A DNA stretch of 64,000 nt from Agelaius tricolor (Eukaryota; Chordata; Aves; Passeriformes; Icteridae), in contig JALJCS010000029.1 of NCBI GenBank assembly GCA_023055355.1, positions 5,456,001 to 5,520,000 of the forward strand. Direction: 5' to 3'. Below the pieces are notes generated by a model. That model did not search any database. It worked only from the letters and a program-made list of their open reading frames with translations, and was not told the DNA's origin. Below, piece by piece: positions 43,421 to 55,675 of the stretch. Both the position numbers and the translations under genes were made by a program. Positions within the stretch are counted from its first letter, which is position 1; each line of letters opens with the position of its first letter.

Positions 43421-45117
43421 ACTTTGCCAGCAGCTTTTGTGACTTTTGAACTCCCCTGTTTCTGCTCTCCTCTATCCCTTCCCATCTCCAGCAGTGCTGA
43501 ACTTTTTGGGGGAAAAAAAAAAAAAAAAAAAAGAAAAAAAAGAAAAAAAGTTCAGCAGTTTTCTGCTTGTTCATTCTCTCTGCTGAAGGTAAACTTGGTT
43601 TAAGTGAAAACAGCCCGAATTTGCTGGGAGCTGAGCTAAACTTTTGCAAAATCGAACTTGCTGATAGAACAGAGATTTTGTTTTCTTAACTTTTTCTTCT
43701 CTTTCTTCTTTTTCCTCTAAATGCAACCCTGGGCTTCCAGCGTGTGCTTTAAAAGCTGTTCCCCCCTTTCTCTCCCCGCCCTCTGCCTTAGAGCTGAAAA
43801 TGAGACTTGTTCTTGAATAATAAACTCTGTGTTATCAAGCAAATCTTGTGGCTTGTTCATGTGATTGCTCCCAGTCCCAGCATCGATGGCTTTTGCCTTT
43901 TAATACATTTTCCAGTTCTTTCTGGAAAAGGAATTGCAAAACTTTTAGCAGAGAGGTGAGAGAAAGCAATTTTAGTTGATAACTGAATTTTACTCGGTGG
44001 CTGAATTTTTAAGTTTTTCAATTTTTAAGTGCTCTCTACTTTTTGCTTTTAAAAGCATATTTAGAACTCCTGTCTCTCAAGGACTCAAAATATTCCCAAC
44101 CTTAGAGCTGGGAAAAGAGAATTTTTCTTCTTTTTGTGAGACTTTGTGCTGCTTAATGGAGATTTTTCTGAACATAGGCCAAATGGCCAAGAAACAAAAT
44201 GACCACTGAATAAGAAGTGAAATGGACTTAAATAATTAGAAACTGCCTGTAGTTAATGATTGTTTGAAGTGGGTCAGAAACATTTGGCAGCCCCTGGTGT
44301 TAAATTTTGTCCTGGGATATACTTGGGAATAGTTTTGTGGTTTATCAAAAGTTGGGATTTAAGTTTGAGTGTTTGAGGAGTGGGTACAGACTTGCATATT
44401 TGTTTTAGAAACTGAAGAAATTACTTAAACACATGCAAACGTGGAATCCTTGTGTTTAAAAGCTGCATATTTATTATTTGGTTGTTCTAAGCTGGGAGTT
44501 ATTCCATGCAGGGGATCTCAGTAGGAAAAAAAGGGTAGCAGGTATCATGAATAAGTCCTAGCTGGAGCATTACGAGTAGAAAATAGCTTTGCAAACTCCA
44601 AGGATTTTGCAAAAACACCTCTGTGCAGAGGGGAAGAGGAGGATTGGGCTTTGCTGGGTCTCCTGGGGGATTCCCCCTGGGATTACCTGCCTGGAGCCTG
44701 GGCAGGGACAGGGGGCAGCCGGGCCAGGCAGAAGGAATCTGCAAAAACCCAAAGCTGGAGCTCTCTGAGCTTTCCCCACGTGCACCCCCTGAGATCCGAG
44801 GGAGTTTTTGGTGAGGGGAGGCTGGGGAAATGCGCCTGCCTTGAGATTTGGGGGCCTGCTGGGGATGGACACGGCGCGGCCACAGGGCCCTCTCCCCCCG
44901 GCCATCGCAGCCTCCATTTCCTGGGAAATGGGGAGGGTCCTTTGTCAGGCACTTTGCATATTTATGGGAGACAAAAAAAAAATGCCTTGTGCTCTGAGAG
45001 GTGAATAAAGCCAGGCTGCAAAGCTGCACATCCTCGCCCGAGTTTTGGACACAGAGTTTTGGTGCCTGAGATTGATCCCAGATCCATTGTCCTCATCCAG
45101 GCACAAACAACGTGGCC
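43421..45117. other. Unique intergenic DNA
   Basis: An A-rich run at 43514-43550 is followed by ordinary sequence. 43790-43930 has word patterns such as ATAATAAACTC and AAGCAAATCTTG (POU-like). 44620-44960 is GC-rich with frames on both strands and no domain. No gene called. Confidence 0.35.
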
Positions 45118-45760
45118 TCCCCCATTGTTCCTTTGCAGGTACCCAAATTGCACAAACCCGGCTTTGTACAAACCCATTTTATGTGGAAATATAATTCAGG
45201 ACAGGGAATAGTTTGTGTTCATTTAATTTCCCTCATTGGGGTTGAAATTTTGCAATTTGTAGGTTTGCAAAACTTGGAGGTAGAAAAAAGTTCTTGGTCC
45301 ACAGAGGCCAGACTTTCACCTGTGGGATACTCAGGTCCCCACTGTTCCTTTGCAGGTACCCAAATTGCACTAATCCATCTTTGTACAAACCCACTTCATG
45401 TGGAAATTATAATTCAGGACAGGAAATATTTGATGATTATTAATGTCCCTCCCCAGGGTTGAAATTCTGGAATTGATGCAAAAGTTGGAAGTGAAAACAA
45501 CTCTTGGCCCACAGAGGCCAGACTTTCACCTGTGGAATATTCAGGTCCCCACTGCTCCTTTGCAGGTACCCAAATTGCACAACTCCAGCTTTGTACAAAC
45601 CCATTTCATGTGTAAAATTATAATTCAGGACAGGAAATGTTTTGTGATTATTTAATTTCTCTCCCCAGGGTTGAGATTTTGCAATTTATAGGTTTGCAAA
45701 AGTTGCAAGTGCAAAAAACTCTTGGCCCACGGAGCCAAGACTTTCACCTGTGATGGGAAA
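45118..45760. repeat. ~210-217-bp tandem repeat, 3 copies
   Basis: CTTTGCAGGTACCCAAATTG recurs at 45131, 45348 and 45558. Each copy contains GTACAAACCCA, ATAATTCAGGACAGG and CCACAGAGGCCAGACTTTCA. Each copy also contains TTTGCAGGTACC, a splice-acceptor look-alike, but the repeat nature argues against exons. Confidence 0.94.
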
Positions 45761-46204
45761 TGCTCAGATCCATTAAATGAGGATCAGGCAGGTTTTGGCC
45801 AAGAATCCATTCAGTCTCCTGTCCTCCTTTGTTTCCATCCTTAAACAGAGATCTATTTCTTCTTCCTCCTCCCCAGGTACTCCCAAGGCAAGTCTGCTCC
45901 TGTTTGTGGGTTGCATTTAAATCCTTCTTTATTTCTAAACCAAGGGAGGGGAATTCCACAGTTCCTGGAAGGGCTCAGGTCTTTCTAAGGTTTCATTTAC
46001 CATTTCTAAGCTTTCATTTACTTCCAGAGTGGAGCAAACCATTGCAGATGTGCTTAACCTCATTTTCTGTCCTCATTTTTCTGCTGAATTCTGGGTTTTT
46101 TAACTATTTAAATAGGGGGAAAAAAAAAACCCTTAATGTGTCCCTCCAAAGTTCATGGATGATTTTGCTCTTTGGAATGGAGATGTCTCCATCTGAATCC
46201 AGCC
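45761..46204. other. Unique spacer
   Basis: Nothing recognisable. Confidence 0.4.
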
Positions 46205-46234
46205 ACACCTTTCTAGGGTGTCCTAGAAAGGTGT
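46205..46234 (+). other. Perfect 12-bp hairpin, 6-nt loop
   Basis: ACACCTTTCTAG, loop GGTGTC, CTAGAAAGGTGT. It overlaps the left end of the 87-bp element shared with 51259-51345. Confidence 0.9.
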
Positions 46235-46299
46235 TGGGGTGCTCAGGTTAACCCCAGAGGCAGCTGTGAGGGGAGAAATGAGTCTCAGGCCTGATAGCA
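46213..46299 (+). repeat. Dispersed ~87-bp element, copy 1
   Basis: From GGGTGTCCTAGAAAGG through GTTGGGGTGCTCAGGTTAAC and CAGAGGCAGCTGTGAGGGGA to GATAGCA. A matching copy lies 5 kb away at 51259-51345. It may be an LTR fragment; I cannot name the family. Confidence 0.85.
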
Positions 46300-47234
46300 A
46301 GAGGCAGAGGTGAAATTTGGAGGAGATTAATGTGCTGGATCCCATCTCCTTTAGTGTGGGGCTGCTCTTGGAATTCTGGAGCCCTTCAGGCACCTCCCAG
46401 TGTTCACCCATCGTTTTTTTTTTTATTATTTTTATTGAAGATGGGGATTTCTCAGAGCATTTTGAGGATCAGGATCAAAATCCATCTGAAACACCCCTGG
46501 GAAAGAGGGGCAGCTGGGATGAGGGACACAGCCCCACTTGGGGGTGTCTCTGATGGGTCATTCCTGCATCCTAAAGGGGATTTAGGAACAATCCCATTTC
46601 TAAATGTGCTCTGGGCAGGCAGAGGACCCTGTGGTTGTTGGGATGTTCTCCCAAGAGCAGGACTCTCCATCTGGAAGAGCTCAGGGCGGTGGAAAAGCAG
46701 GGATGATTTATTTTTGAGGAAGCTGCACTAGATGGGGACGTGGAATCTGTTTGGAGGAGGCATTAAAAACTGAATTTTTTCATGTCTGGTGCAGAAGTGG
46801 AAGGGGAAAACTGCAAACGGCGCCTCAGGCAGCGTTTGAGGTGTCTCAGGCTGCAGTGTCCTTTGCCATCACCCTCTTGTCCTTGGGAAGAGCCCAGGAG
46901 CAGCAGGGCAGGGCAGGAGGCTCCTGTGCCTGCTCTTTGCCCAGGATCAGGGCCCTGAAACAGCCCTGGGAACGTCCAGAATGTTCCTCCTTCCCCACCT
47001 TCCCTGTCCCAGGACGAGCACGTGGAAATTGCTGCAGGGAATGAGCCATGGAGGAGCTGGGAAAGTTCAAAATAAAATCTCTGTACAGGTTCAAAATAAA
47101 ACCTTTTCCCTCAAGCTGCTGAATTTACCCCAATTTCTCCTAAAAGGCAGAGAGGTGTTTGAGACATGGCGACTGTGAGCAAAAAAAAAACAATTCCTGG
47201 TGTTAATGGTGAATTCCTCCCTTTATTTTTGCAG
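46300..47234. other. Unique intergenic DNA
   Basis: No gene recognised. 47195-47234 ends in a pyrimidine-rich tract and TTTTTGCAG, the acceptor of the candidate exon that follows. Confidence 0.35.
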
Positions 47235-47285
47235 GTAGCAGTGGAAATGAAAGCAATTCTGCTTGGCCACACAGGCTCCACAAAG
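47235..47285 (+). other. Candidate 51-nt internal exon
   Basis: A pyrimidine-rich tract ending CTTTATTTTTGCAG lies immediately upstream, and AAG|GTAAGC, a near-consensus donor, immediately downstream. The 51 nt are open in one frame (17 residues, VAVEMKAILLGHTGSTK). A second good acceptor, GCTGGCTTTGCAG, ends at 47460 and is followed by 162 nt open in the same phase to a stop near 47622. I recognise no protein. It could be an exon of a non-coding RNA, a lineage-specific transcript, or chance. Confidence 0.22.
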
Positions 47286-49919
47286 GTAAGCACAAACAGA
47301 ATTTCTTTTGCCACTTTTTTGGTGGAAGTGTGAGTCTAACACAAGATCAAAGCACAAGACACGTGTTGATGTTGTGTGGGGCTTTTTTTTTAAAAAAAAG
47401 CAAACAAACAAGGAGGTCAGGGGAAAGTGATTTATTTGACATTTTCCTGCTGGCTTTGCAGAAAATCAGGGTTCATTTGGATTTAGATCCAGCTGCATTT
47501 GGGCCAAAGTTGTCTCTGGAGAAGCCTAGGAGGGACAGGAGAGGAGGAAAGCTTTTAGTTCTGTCTGTGGAGAAACCTCCTGGGCAGCAATTTCAGCAGC
47601 TCCTGCGGGACTCAGAAGTTTAACTCCTATTTTTAGAAGCATTGTGGGAGCTGAAATCAGCCTCTAAAGCTTTTAGGAACCTGGAAAGGCAGGTGGGAAC
47701 CCCGTGGGATGTGGGAAGTGTCTGAACAGGTTGTGAGCCTCACTCGGAGAGTTAATATTTAACTCACCAGAGGGACGTTAGCAAAACCCACTTGACTCCT
47801 GCATCAATCTTCCCATATCCAAATCCTTATAAATCTTCTCTCTCCTGGTTTCAGAGGAGCTGGCATGCAGAGATTCTGAAGCCTGAGTTTGAGCCTCTCA
47901 AAGATTTGGGGTGTTTTATCCACAGCTTTCAAATCACAAATTAAAATAACGAGTGCAACGCATATTTCAGTGTCTGTTGGTGCTTTGTGGAGTTCACCAA
48001 AGTTCAGGGGAGGTTTTTCTTTTTTATTGTTTGAGGAGGGTTGGGGAGTGCTGCAAAATTTAAGCTGAAGTTCAGCGCAGATTCTGCTCTCTGCAAAAAA
48101 AAAAAAAAAAAGTTTTGAGAGTTACAACCTGGGCCAGAGTTCAGCATCTGAATCCCCTTTCCCCGGGCAGAGGTGCAAAGCAATGGAACTTTGTGCATCG
48201 AGATGCAAATTCCCCATAGAAATGGGGCTTTTCTGAGCTGCTCTCGGGGTTCAGGTGGCTGAAAAAACGAGCTTTGTGTTCCCCAGGCAGCAGGGACCAG
48301 GGTTTCTGCAAAGTGCCTTTGTCTGGGGATGTGTAAAGCCCTCAATGTGTCATTCTTTCTGCTTCAGCTGTTAGAGACTCCCATCTTCTCTATTGATTTT
48401 ACCCAGAGTTCTGCCTGCCCTTGAAGGTGTGACCTGTACCTCGGGCTAATTTATTTCTGTCATGGCTGCAGCGTGGTTTGGAGGGCAGCAGGGGTAGGAG
48501 GGAGAACAATGAATTCAGCATGGAATATAAATCCCAAGGCTGCAGCCCTCAGACATTCCAGCACACAGCCCATTCTCCTGCCTGGCATTCTGCACGGTCT
48601 TGGATTAAAAAGGGGGGAAAAGAGAAAAAAAAAAAAGGGAAAAAAAAACCCCCCACAAAAATAAAAGGCAGGCATTTGTATAACTAATCAGGTGAGCCAT
48701 TGTGGGTAATCCCTTTGGTCACACACGCTGGCATGGATATTAAAATTTGCTGGGCTTCTAAACCACTTACAATGACATCTTAGTTTGTGAACCTGAATGG
48801 AAAAGCCTCACCTTGATGGCCTGGGAGTGTTTTTGGAGCTGAGCACTGGAAATTTGTGTGTGGATGGGCAAAAGTTTTGGTTTTGTGCTGAAAACTCATT
48901 TTGGTGGGGATTATTTTTTTTTGATGGATTATTTTTTTGATGGATTATTTTTTTTTTAATTTAATTTTATGTTGTGTTGTATCACATTTACTTTCCTGCT
49001 CAGCTTTTATAGATTTAAAAATAAGTTTAAATGAGGTTTAAACACTGCAAGTCCTGAGCTGAAGCTGCTGGCCCCTGTCACAGTGGGGTTTTCTCTCCTG
49101 CCCCACGCAGCTCATCAATAACTGGATTTAGGGAATCCTAAATCCTAAATCCACTTCCCTGGGAAAAACTTGTTGCTCCTGAGTTGCCCTGGAGGAAAGC
49201 TGAGCATCCTGTGCTGGAGGAGAGCTCTGGAAACCTTGGCCTGTGTCCTTGGGGTGCAGGCAGCGCTGGGGTGGCTGCAGGGATTTCCAGGCTCCCTCCT
49301 CCCACCCGGGTGAGGTTTTGGGTGAAGTTTTGGATTTTTGGTCATCCTGTGGTGAGGGTGACGGTCTGGGGGTGATTTCTGGCAGTTCAGGGTCCTGCAG
49401 CACGGGAAGGGCTTTATGAACCAGGAGTTTGCATCGTTCCAATTTCCTGCCTTCCCTGGGAATGGGGGCTCATCCTCAGAAGGGCTGGGCTGGGAGCAGC
49501 TGCCCTGGGGTTTCTGCCGTGGCTCCGGGCAGTGGGGCCAGCGGGGAAGGTCAGGGCTCAGAGCAGTGCAGGGCACTCTGGAGCTGCGTTTATTTCATTT
49601 CCAGGCGATTTTCTGGCAGCTGCTCCCACAGAAAGCACTGGGATAGCTGAATTCAGTGAAAATTCAACCACCCCGGCCCGTGGAGCCACATTTGTGGAGC
49701 CTGTGTGCCAAACAGAATTTCAAGTTTGCTGTTAAATCTGGTTATTTCCTGTGGGGTTTGGGTTCCGCTGGGTGCCTGTGCCACAGCCATAAGTGTTTGG
49801 TTTTCTTAGCCCAAAGATTTTGTGCAGAAATGTTTCGGTAGCACCTGTAGAGGGGAAAAAGCAAAACAGGAGGTGCCAAATCAAGAGTAGAAATGTGAAT
49901 AAAAAGAAGATTTAGGATT
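47286..49919. other. Unique intergenic DNA
   Basis: Besides the acceptor at 47460 noted above, there are A-rich runs at 47168-47180, 48096-48112 and 48628-48652, and a T-rich repeat GATGGATTATTTTTTT at 48907-48957. Overlapping frames at 49130-49650 show no domain. Confidence 0.4.
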
Positions 49920-50272
49920 TATGGATTAAATATATAGTATATATATTATAAGTATATATAATATAATATAATATAATATAATATAATATAATATAATATA
50001 ATATAAATATATATTTATAATATATAATATTATAATGAAATATAATATTTTATTATATATAAAACAAAATATAATAATATAACAAAAATATAATATAATA
50101 ATTAAATTATATAATGAATATAATAATATTTATAATATTATTATATTTATATAATAATATAATATATTATAAATATAAATATAATATAATAAATAAATTT
50201 AATTTAATAAAATATATAATAAATAAATATAATAATTTAATATAATATAATAAAAAATTAAATTATATCTTT
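49920..50272. repeat. A/T-only array, ~350 bp
   Basis: Includes a clean (TATAA)n stretch at 49956-50003; the rest is degenerate AATATAATA and AATAAATTTA. Confidence 0.93.
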
Positions 50273-51258
50273 TTGCACCTCCACTCTCTTCATTTGAAAA
50301 TAGATATGATCTCTGCCAATATATTGATTATTCCCAGGGAACAAAGCAGCCAGGGCTGGGCATTCCAGCTGCAGCCTTGTGCTATCTTGGCACCTTTTTG
50401 TTTATGGGTCTCACCCTTTTTCCTTGCAATGAAGTCAGCCAAGATCCAGCCCTTGCAGAGCATTGCCACTCCTAAAACACAGGGAGGGAGGGAGGGAGGA
50501 ATGAGAGCAGCTCCAGCACAGAAAATACCCTGGGTGCTCCTCTGAATGATTCTTTTGGACTTCAAAAGAAAACCTGAAAGAAAGAGGGAGAAATATGAAT
50601 CCTGAAGTGATCCATGGCACCAGCCCAGGGCTTGGGGTTCAGCCCCTCTCTGAAACATTCAGACTCCAGTTCTGGCCAGAACCCACCCCAGGGGTGGTTT
50701 TTGGGAGCATTTCACTGCAGAAAAGTTGTCCCAAATGTCATTTTTGTGATTTTTCCTCAAGGAAATTTTTTAGTTGAAGTGGAAAACAAAGGGCAGCTCA
50801 CAGGCTGGAGGGAACCTGAAGTTCTCAATGTTTCTCTGCCTCTACCAAAATGCTTTTGTGCTTCTGAATGATGTTTGATGATGAATTGATGTTTTCAGCT
50901 TGGTGATTTTGTGATTGCCTCCCTGAAATCCAGGTTTTGGCAGAGGTTTCAGCTCTCGCTGCAGAGGCTGGGGTGGGACAGGGTGAAAATTTCTGCTCTG
51001 GCCTTTTTGGTTCCTATAGAGACTCAGTTTCATCCCCACATTATCCTGGCCTGTTTCATTGGTATTTTCTCCCTGCATGCACAGGGCAACTTTGGAAATT
51101 AAAGAAAGGGAAAACAGAATAAATAAAATGCTCAACACCCTCAATGGAGCTGCTGTGCAGTGGGGATTCTCCTCCTTTAGACCCTCAGAGCTGTCAGCAC
51201 TGAATCTAGTTCATGTGTCCTTCCTGCTCTGGAGGTTTTGGGGTTTTTTCCTCTTTTT
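50273..51258. other. Unique intergenic DNA
   Basis: A short GGGA repeat at 50481-50499. No gene seen. Confidence 0.4.
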
Positions 51259-51345
51259 CTGGGTGTCCTGGAAAGGTGTTGGGGTGCTCAGGTTAACCCC
51301 AGAGGCAGCTGGGAGGGGAGAAATGAGTCCCAGGGCTGATGGCAC
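51259..51345 (+). repeat. Dispersed ~87-bp element, copy 2
   Basis: GGGTGTCCTGGAAAGG ... GTTGGGGTGCTCAGGTTAAC ... CAGAGGCAGCTGGGAGGGGA ... GATGGCA, about 93% identical by eye to 46213-46299 in the same orientation. Confidence 0.85.
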
Positions 51346-52439
51346 GAACAGAGAGCACCAGAACACCAAAACCCCCTGGATAAGGTGTCCAAGGTGTAGA
51401 GGGGGATTTTTAGGACTGAAAAGCATCCCATTAATGCAGCTGAAATTTTATTAATTAACATCTTATCAACTAAAATCATCACTCTTTTTTTTTTTTTAAT
51501 TTTTTGTAGCAAAACAAAGGAAAAAATACCCAAAGCTGGGTCTGGGAGGGATGGTTGCAAAATAATTTAGGAGCTGAGGTGGCTTCTCATGTGCTGCCCA
51601 GATGTGCAGTCCCAAATGCCTGTTCTGGGAGGCTGATTATGGAATACATGCATTTAGAGCTGGCAGCAAAGGGAGAATTGATTTCTTTCTGGAGTGGTGT
51701 GGCTGTTGCTGTGCTGGAGATAATTAAACATTAGAGCAGGAGCAAAACTGAGCTGGGAAAGGAGCATTACTGCACCTCTAGGTGGGATTGTCTGCACTGG
51801 GGTGGGCAGAAGTTAATTTTTATTAAAGGGGGGATGCACAGATAAAGTGCATTGAAGGGCACTGAGCCCCTTTGTGGTCACTCTTGGTCTTGGTGGAAGA
51901 TATTTTGTGTAAATTTGATTTGGCTCCAAACTAAATGCAGTGAAACCAAATTCAGGCCACTCTGGTTGTGAAGTCTAAACAGAAGTTTTAACACTTCTCA
52001 ACTACCTCACCTCAAAAATTAATTAATTCAACTTGATTATCTTGAGTGCTCTGCTGCAGATGCTCAAAGTCCACTTTTGATTTTATCATTCTCTCCTTGC
52101 AGTACTTGGGGTTTTTTTTGCCTTGCAGACTCCAAGATAATGTGCTAATTTCAGTTTTCACAAGGAAAAAAAAAGGTGTTGCAGAGAACATCTTTGAGAA
52201 TATGAACCCCAAAGGTGTCAATATCTGAATTCAGATAATTTTAGTCTAATTTTAATCTTGAAAGTTCAGATTTGTAAATGCTGGGGTTTATTCTGTGCCC
52301 TGGAGGGAGTGATGGAATTTTAGCTGGTGTCATAACTGGGACTCTGATTTCTGTCAAGTGGTTTAGCTCTGATTATCCCCTGCAAGGAGGGAAAGCAGCT
52401 TGGCTGAGGGATATCCATGGCTGGGATGAAATAAATTCC
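51346..52439. other. Unique intergenic DNA
   Basis: No gene recognised. T-run at 51487-51500. Confidence 0.4.
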
Positions 52440-53430
52440 ATGGAACGACAGGAGGGCTTGGGAGGGACCTCAAACCTTATCCAGTCCCATGGGCAGGGAC
52501 CCTTCCCACTGTCCCAGGGTGCTCCAGCCTGGCCTTGGGCACCTCCAGGGATCCAGGGGCAGCCACAGCTGCTCTGGGGATCCCATTTCATCATATTTCA
52601 TCAATATTTCATCCCAAAATCCCATCTAAAACCTGGAATGCTTTGGGTTTGAGGGACCTCAAAGCCCAACCAGTCCCACCATGGGTCCCACACTTCCCAA
52701 TATCCCAGGGTGTTCCAGCCTGGCCTTGGGCACCTCCAGGGATCCAGGGGCAGCCACAGCTGCTCTGGGAATCCCATCCCAGCCCCTCTCTCAATATTTC
52801 CTCCCAAAATCCCATTTAAACTAGCACATGGAATCCTGGAATGGTTTGGGTTTGAGGGACCTCAAAGCCCAACCAGTCCCACCACAGCTCTCACTGTCCC
52901 AGGGTGTTCCAGCCTGGCCTTGGGCACCTCCAGGGATCCAGGGGCAGCCACAGCTGCTCTGGGAATCCCATCCCAGCCCCTCTTCACCCTCCCAGCCAGG
53001 AATTCCTTCCCAAACTCCCACCTAAATCAGAATTCCATGCCAGGGCCTCCCCACTCTCCCAGCCAGGAATTCCTTCCCAAACTCCCATCTAACTGTAACC
53101 CTAACCCTCTCCCAATATTTCTTCCCAAAATCCCATCTAAACATGGAATCCTGGAATGGTTTGAGGGACCTCAAGGCCCAACCAGTATCCCAGGATATTC
53201 CAGCCTGGCCTTGGGCTCTTCCAGGGATCCAGGGGCAGCCACAGCTGCTCTGGGAATCCCATCCCAGGCCCTCCTCACCCTCCCAGCCAGGAATTCCTTC
53301 CCAAACTCCCACCTAACCCTTCTCTCTGTCAGTTTGAAGGCCTCCCCTGTGTCCTGTCTCTCCATTCCTTGTCCCCAGTCCCTGTGCAGCTCCCAGGCTC
53401 CCTGCAGGGTGACCAGAGCTCCTCAGCTGA
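52440..53430 (-). mobile_element. Tandem array of CR1 3' tails, four copies, reverse orientation
   Basis: Each unit reads, on the plus strand, GAGGGACCTCAAAGCCCAAC, CCCAGGGTGTTCCAGCCTGG, CCTTGGGCACCTCCAGGGAT, CAGCCACAGCTGCTCTGGGA, then TCAATATTTCATCCCAAAAT. The CAGCCTGGCCTTGGGC block occurs near 52529, 52717, 52912 and 53201. Only the last copy continues (to about 53430) into deeper CR1 sequence such as CATTCCTTGTCCCCAGTCCC, so it is probably the founding insertion, and the others are tail duplications with spacing 188-290 bp. A CAGGAATTCCTTCCCAAACT module is itself duplicated in copy 3. Confidence 0.88.
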
Positions 53431-54313
53431 AATTAAACCCCAGAAATGCGCAAACCCCTGTGGTGGACACCTCAAATTCTGCTGTGCCTCTGTTTAGGAG
53501 TGGAGGCACTTCCCAAACCTGTGATGGGTTGAGAATTTTATAGAGAATTGGGGACCAAGAAAAGCAGGAGCCTGGTGGGTTTTATTTCCCCTTTTTGGGG
53601 GCGAGTAATTTAAGAGCTCTGTGTGTGTCTCAGTTTCCTCACCTGTCAGTGGGGGAATTACTTCACAGGGGCCTGGAAATATCATTATAATGATCATTGG
53701 GATGTGCTCTCCTGTGCTGGGAAGGAGAGTGGGAGCGTTCACATGTACCAGAGAAAAGGGAAAAAGTAGGTTAGGCCTGTCTGAGCTTGTCATGCTTCTC
53801 CTGTGTCAGCAAACTCGGGGAGACAGGAGAAAGGAGAGGAAGAGAGATCAAAAGAATACATTAAATTAAAAGGTAAACAGGGAAGTTAAACTTGAAGCAG
53901 CCAGGAGGGAGCTGCACGGGGCTTGGCTGCGTTCATTCAGGATTTTCTATCCTGGGCCAAGATCTTGGTCATCAACGAAAATCCCAAGGAAATCCCTGTG
54001 TGGGCAAGATCTGGGGGTGCTCTGCATGAGAGGGGAGGCCTGTGGAGGAAATTTGGAGGAGGTTTGGAGGGGTTTTCCCCTGGTGATGGAGAAAGCAGGG
54101 CCCTGGTGGAGCTGAGATGCTCAGGGTGGCGCTCTGGGTGTGATGGCAGCCGAGGAAAGATTGAGTTGTTGCTCACTGGCAGGGCTGAGAGGCAATAACT
54201 CTGGAAATGTGGTTTTTATGTCCTCCCAACTCTTGGCAAACTGGGTTTTAGGGGCTTCCTAAAGCACCTGGAGCAGCTAAGCTGAACTTTAATGTTGAAT
54301 TTGAGCTGGTCTA
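53431..54313. other. Unique intergenic DNA
   Basis: No gene recognised. Confidence 0.4.
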
Positions 54314-54433
54314 AGTGTCCAAGGCCGTGTTGGACAGGGCTTGGCCAACCTGGCCTGGTGGAAGATGTCCCTGCCCAAGGCTTGAGATGAGCTTTAAGGT
54401 CCTTTCCAACCCACACCATCCCGAGATCCTGTG
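54314..54433 (+). mobile_element. CR1 LINE 3' end, forward
   Basis: AAGGCCGTGTTGGACAGGGC, CCTGGCCTGGTGGAAGATGT, GAGCTTTAAGGTCCTTTCCA, ACCCACACCATCCCGAGATC. A clean CR1 terminal segment. Confidence 0.9.
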
Positions 54434-55675
54434 AGCAGACAGAGCTCTGAGCTGTGCTTATGTTCTGTTCCCTTTAATCTGTTCTGTCTGTGGGTGAAAT
54501 AGGCTGAGGAAGCTTTAAATGCAGATCTGTACAGTGAATTTTCCATATAAAGTAGGTGGAGGAGAACAAAAAGCACATGGGGGAAAATTCCTGACAGTCA
54601 ATATACGGAGGGTTGGTTGTATTTTTACAGAATGATAGGTCAAACACCAGGCTGCCAAAAGCAATCACACCACTTGTAATCTTCTTTAACTGTAGCCAGT
54701 CAGAAAAAAAGATGAAAAATTGTTTTTCTGCCTTTGAAGAATGGGAATATCTTTTCCCATTCCCACCCTGACCTGTTTTACTCGGAGAGATTCTGGATCC
54801 ACTCACTCAGCTAAATCATCATAGGCAGAGTGTGATGGAAACAAAAAACTTGTCCTAAAACTCTGCCTTTTGCACCTCCAGCAGCTGGGGAGGGTTTTTT
54901 TTAAAGAAAAAAGCTTGATTTGCATGCTGAGGCTTATCTGTGGCAAAGCTGGGCACTTGGAGGCCGGCTTTGTGTGGAATAATCTTATTTTTGCACATGG
55001 TGAGGCTGTTTGGCTGCGTGTCACGTCCAGCCTTCCTTTTGGGGAACCACCACTCACCACGAGTTTCCTCCAAGGGGCTGCAGAGTAGTTTTTAAATGGA
55101 TTCAAGATAAATAGGAGTGGTGGGATGGGGCTGAAACCTCTTGGGAAACCAAGAAAAAAAGAAGATTCCCCAGGCAGCTGAACTGTGCTGAGGTACAGAG
55201 CCCAAAATCAGGTGAAACAGCCATGGAGAATGTGGAGAGCAGGATTTGAGGCACCCACACCTGAAAAACATTTTGGTTTGTGTGTGCAAAATCCCTGAGG
55301 CAGGAACATCTCTCTGGTGTGCCACTGGCAAGGGAATGGGGCATGGAAAGGTAGGGAGCTGTCTGCATTTGTGTTTTGATTAAAATCAAATGTGGAGTAG
55401 CAAAACTGTCCTGGTATTTTAGGAGATTTGTGCTGTGGTGGGGCTGAGGGCCTGGGAAAGTCTGTGGGGATGTTGTGATGAAGTAATGGCAGCTTCTTCA
55501 TCGTTCAGATCTTGCAAAAAGAGGTTATTTTATTAAAAAATCCAGCTTGTTGGGAGGTGTGGAGCAGTCATCTGAGTGCCTGAGGATTTTGTGTGGGATT
55601 TTTGTGTGTTGGGCTCACATTATCTGCAAGGGCAGGCGGGGTCAGGACAAGGGGGAACGGCTTCAGTGTCCAATG
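54434..55675. other. Unique intergenic DNA
   Basis: Nothing recognisable; short frames on both strands. Confidence 0.4.

Noticed and set aside
45118..45760. Three copies of TTTGCAGGTACC as splice acceptors of a repeated exon
   Set aside because: They are internal to a ~213-bp tandem repeat with no matching donors or preserved frame.
53090..53112. Telomere-like CCCTAA repeats (also at about 55780-55796)
   Set aside because: Only about two units, embedded within CR1-tail array units and explained by variants of the unit; not an interstitial telomere.
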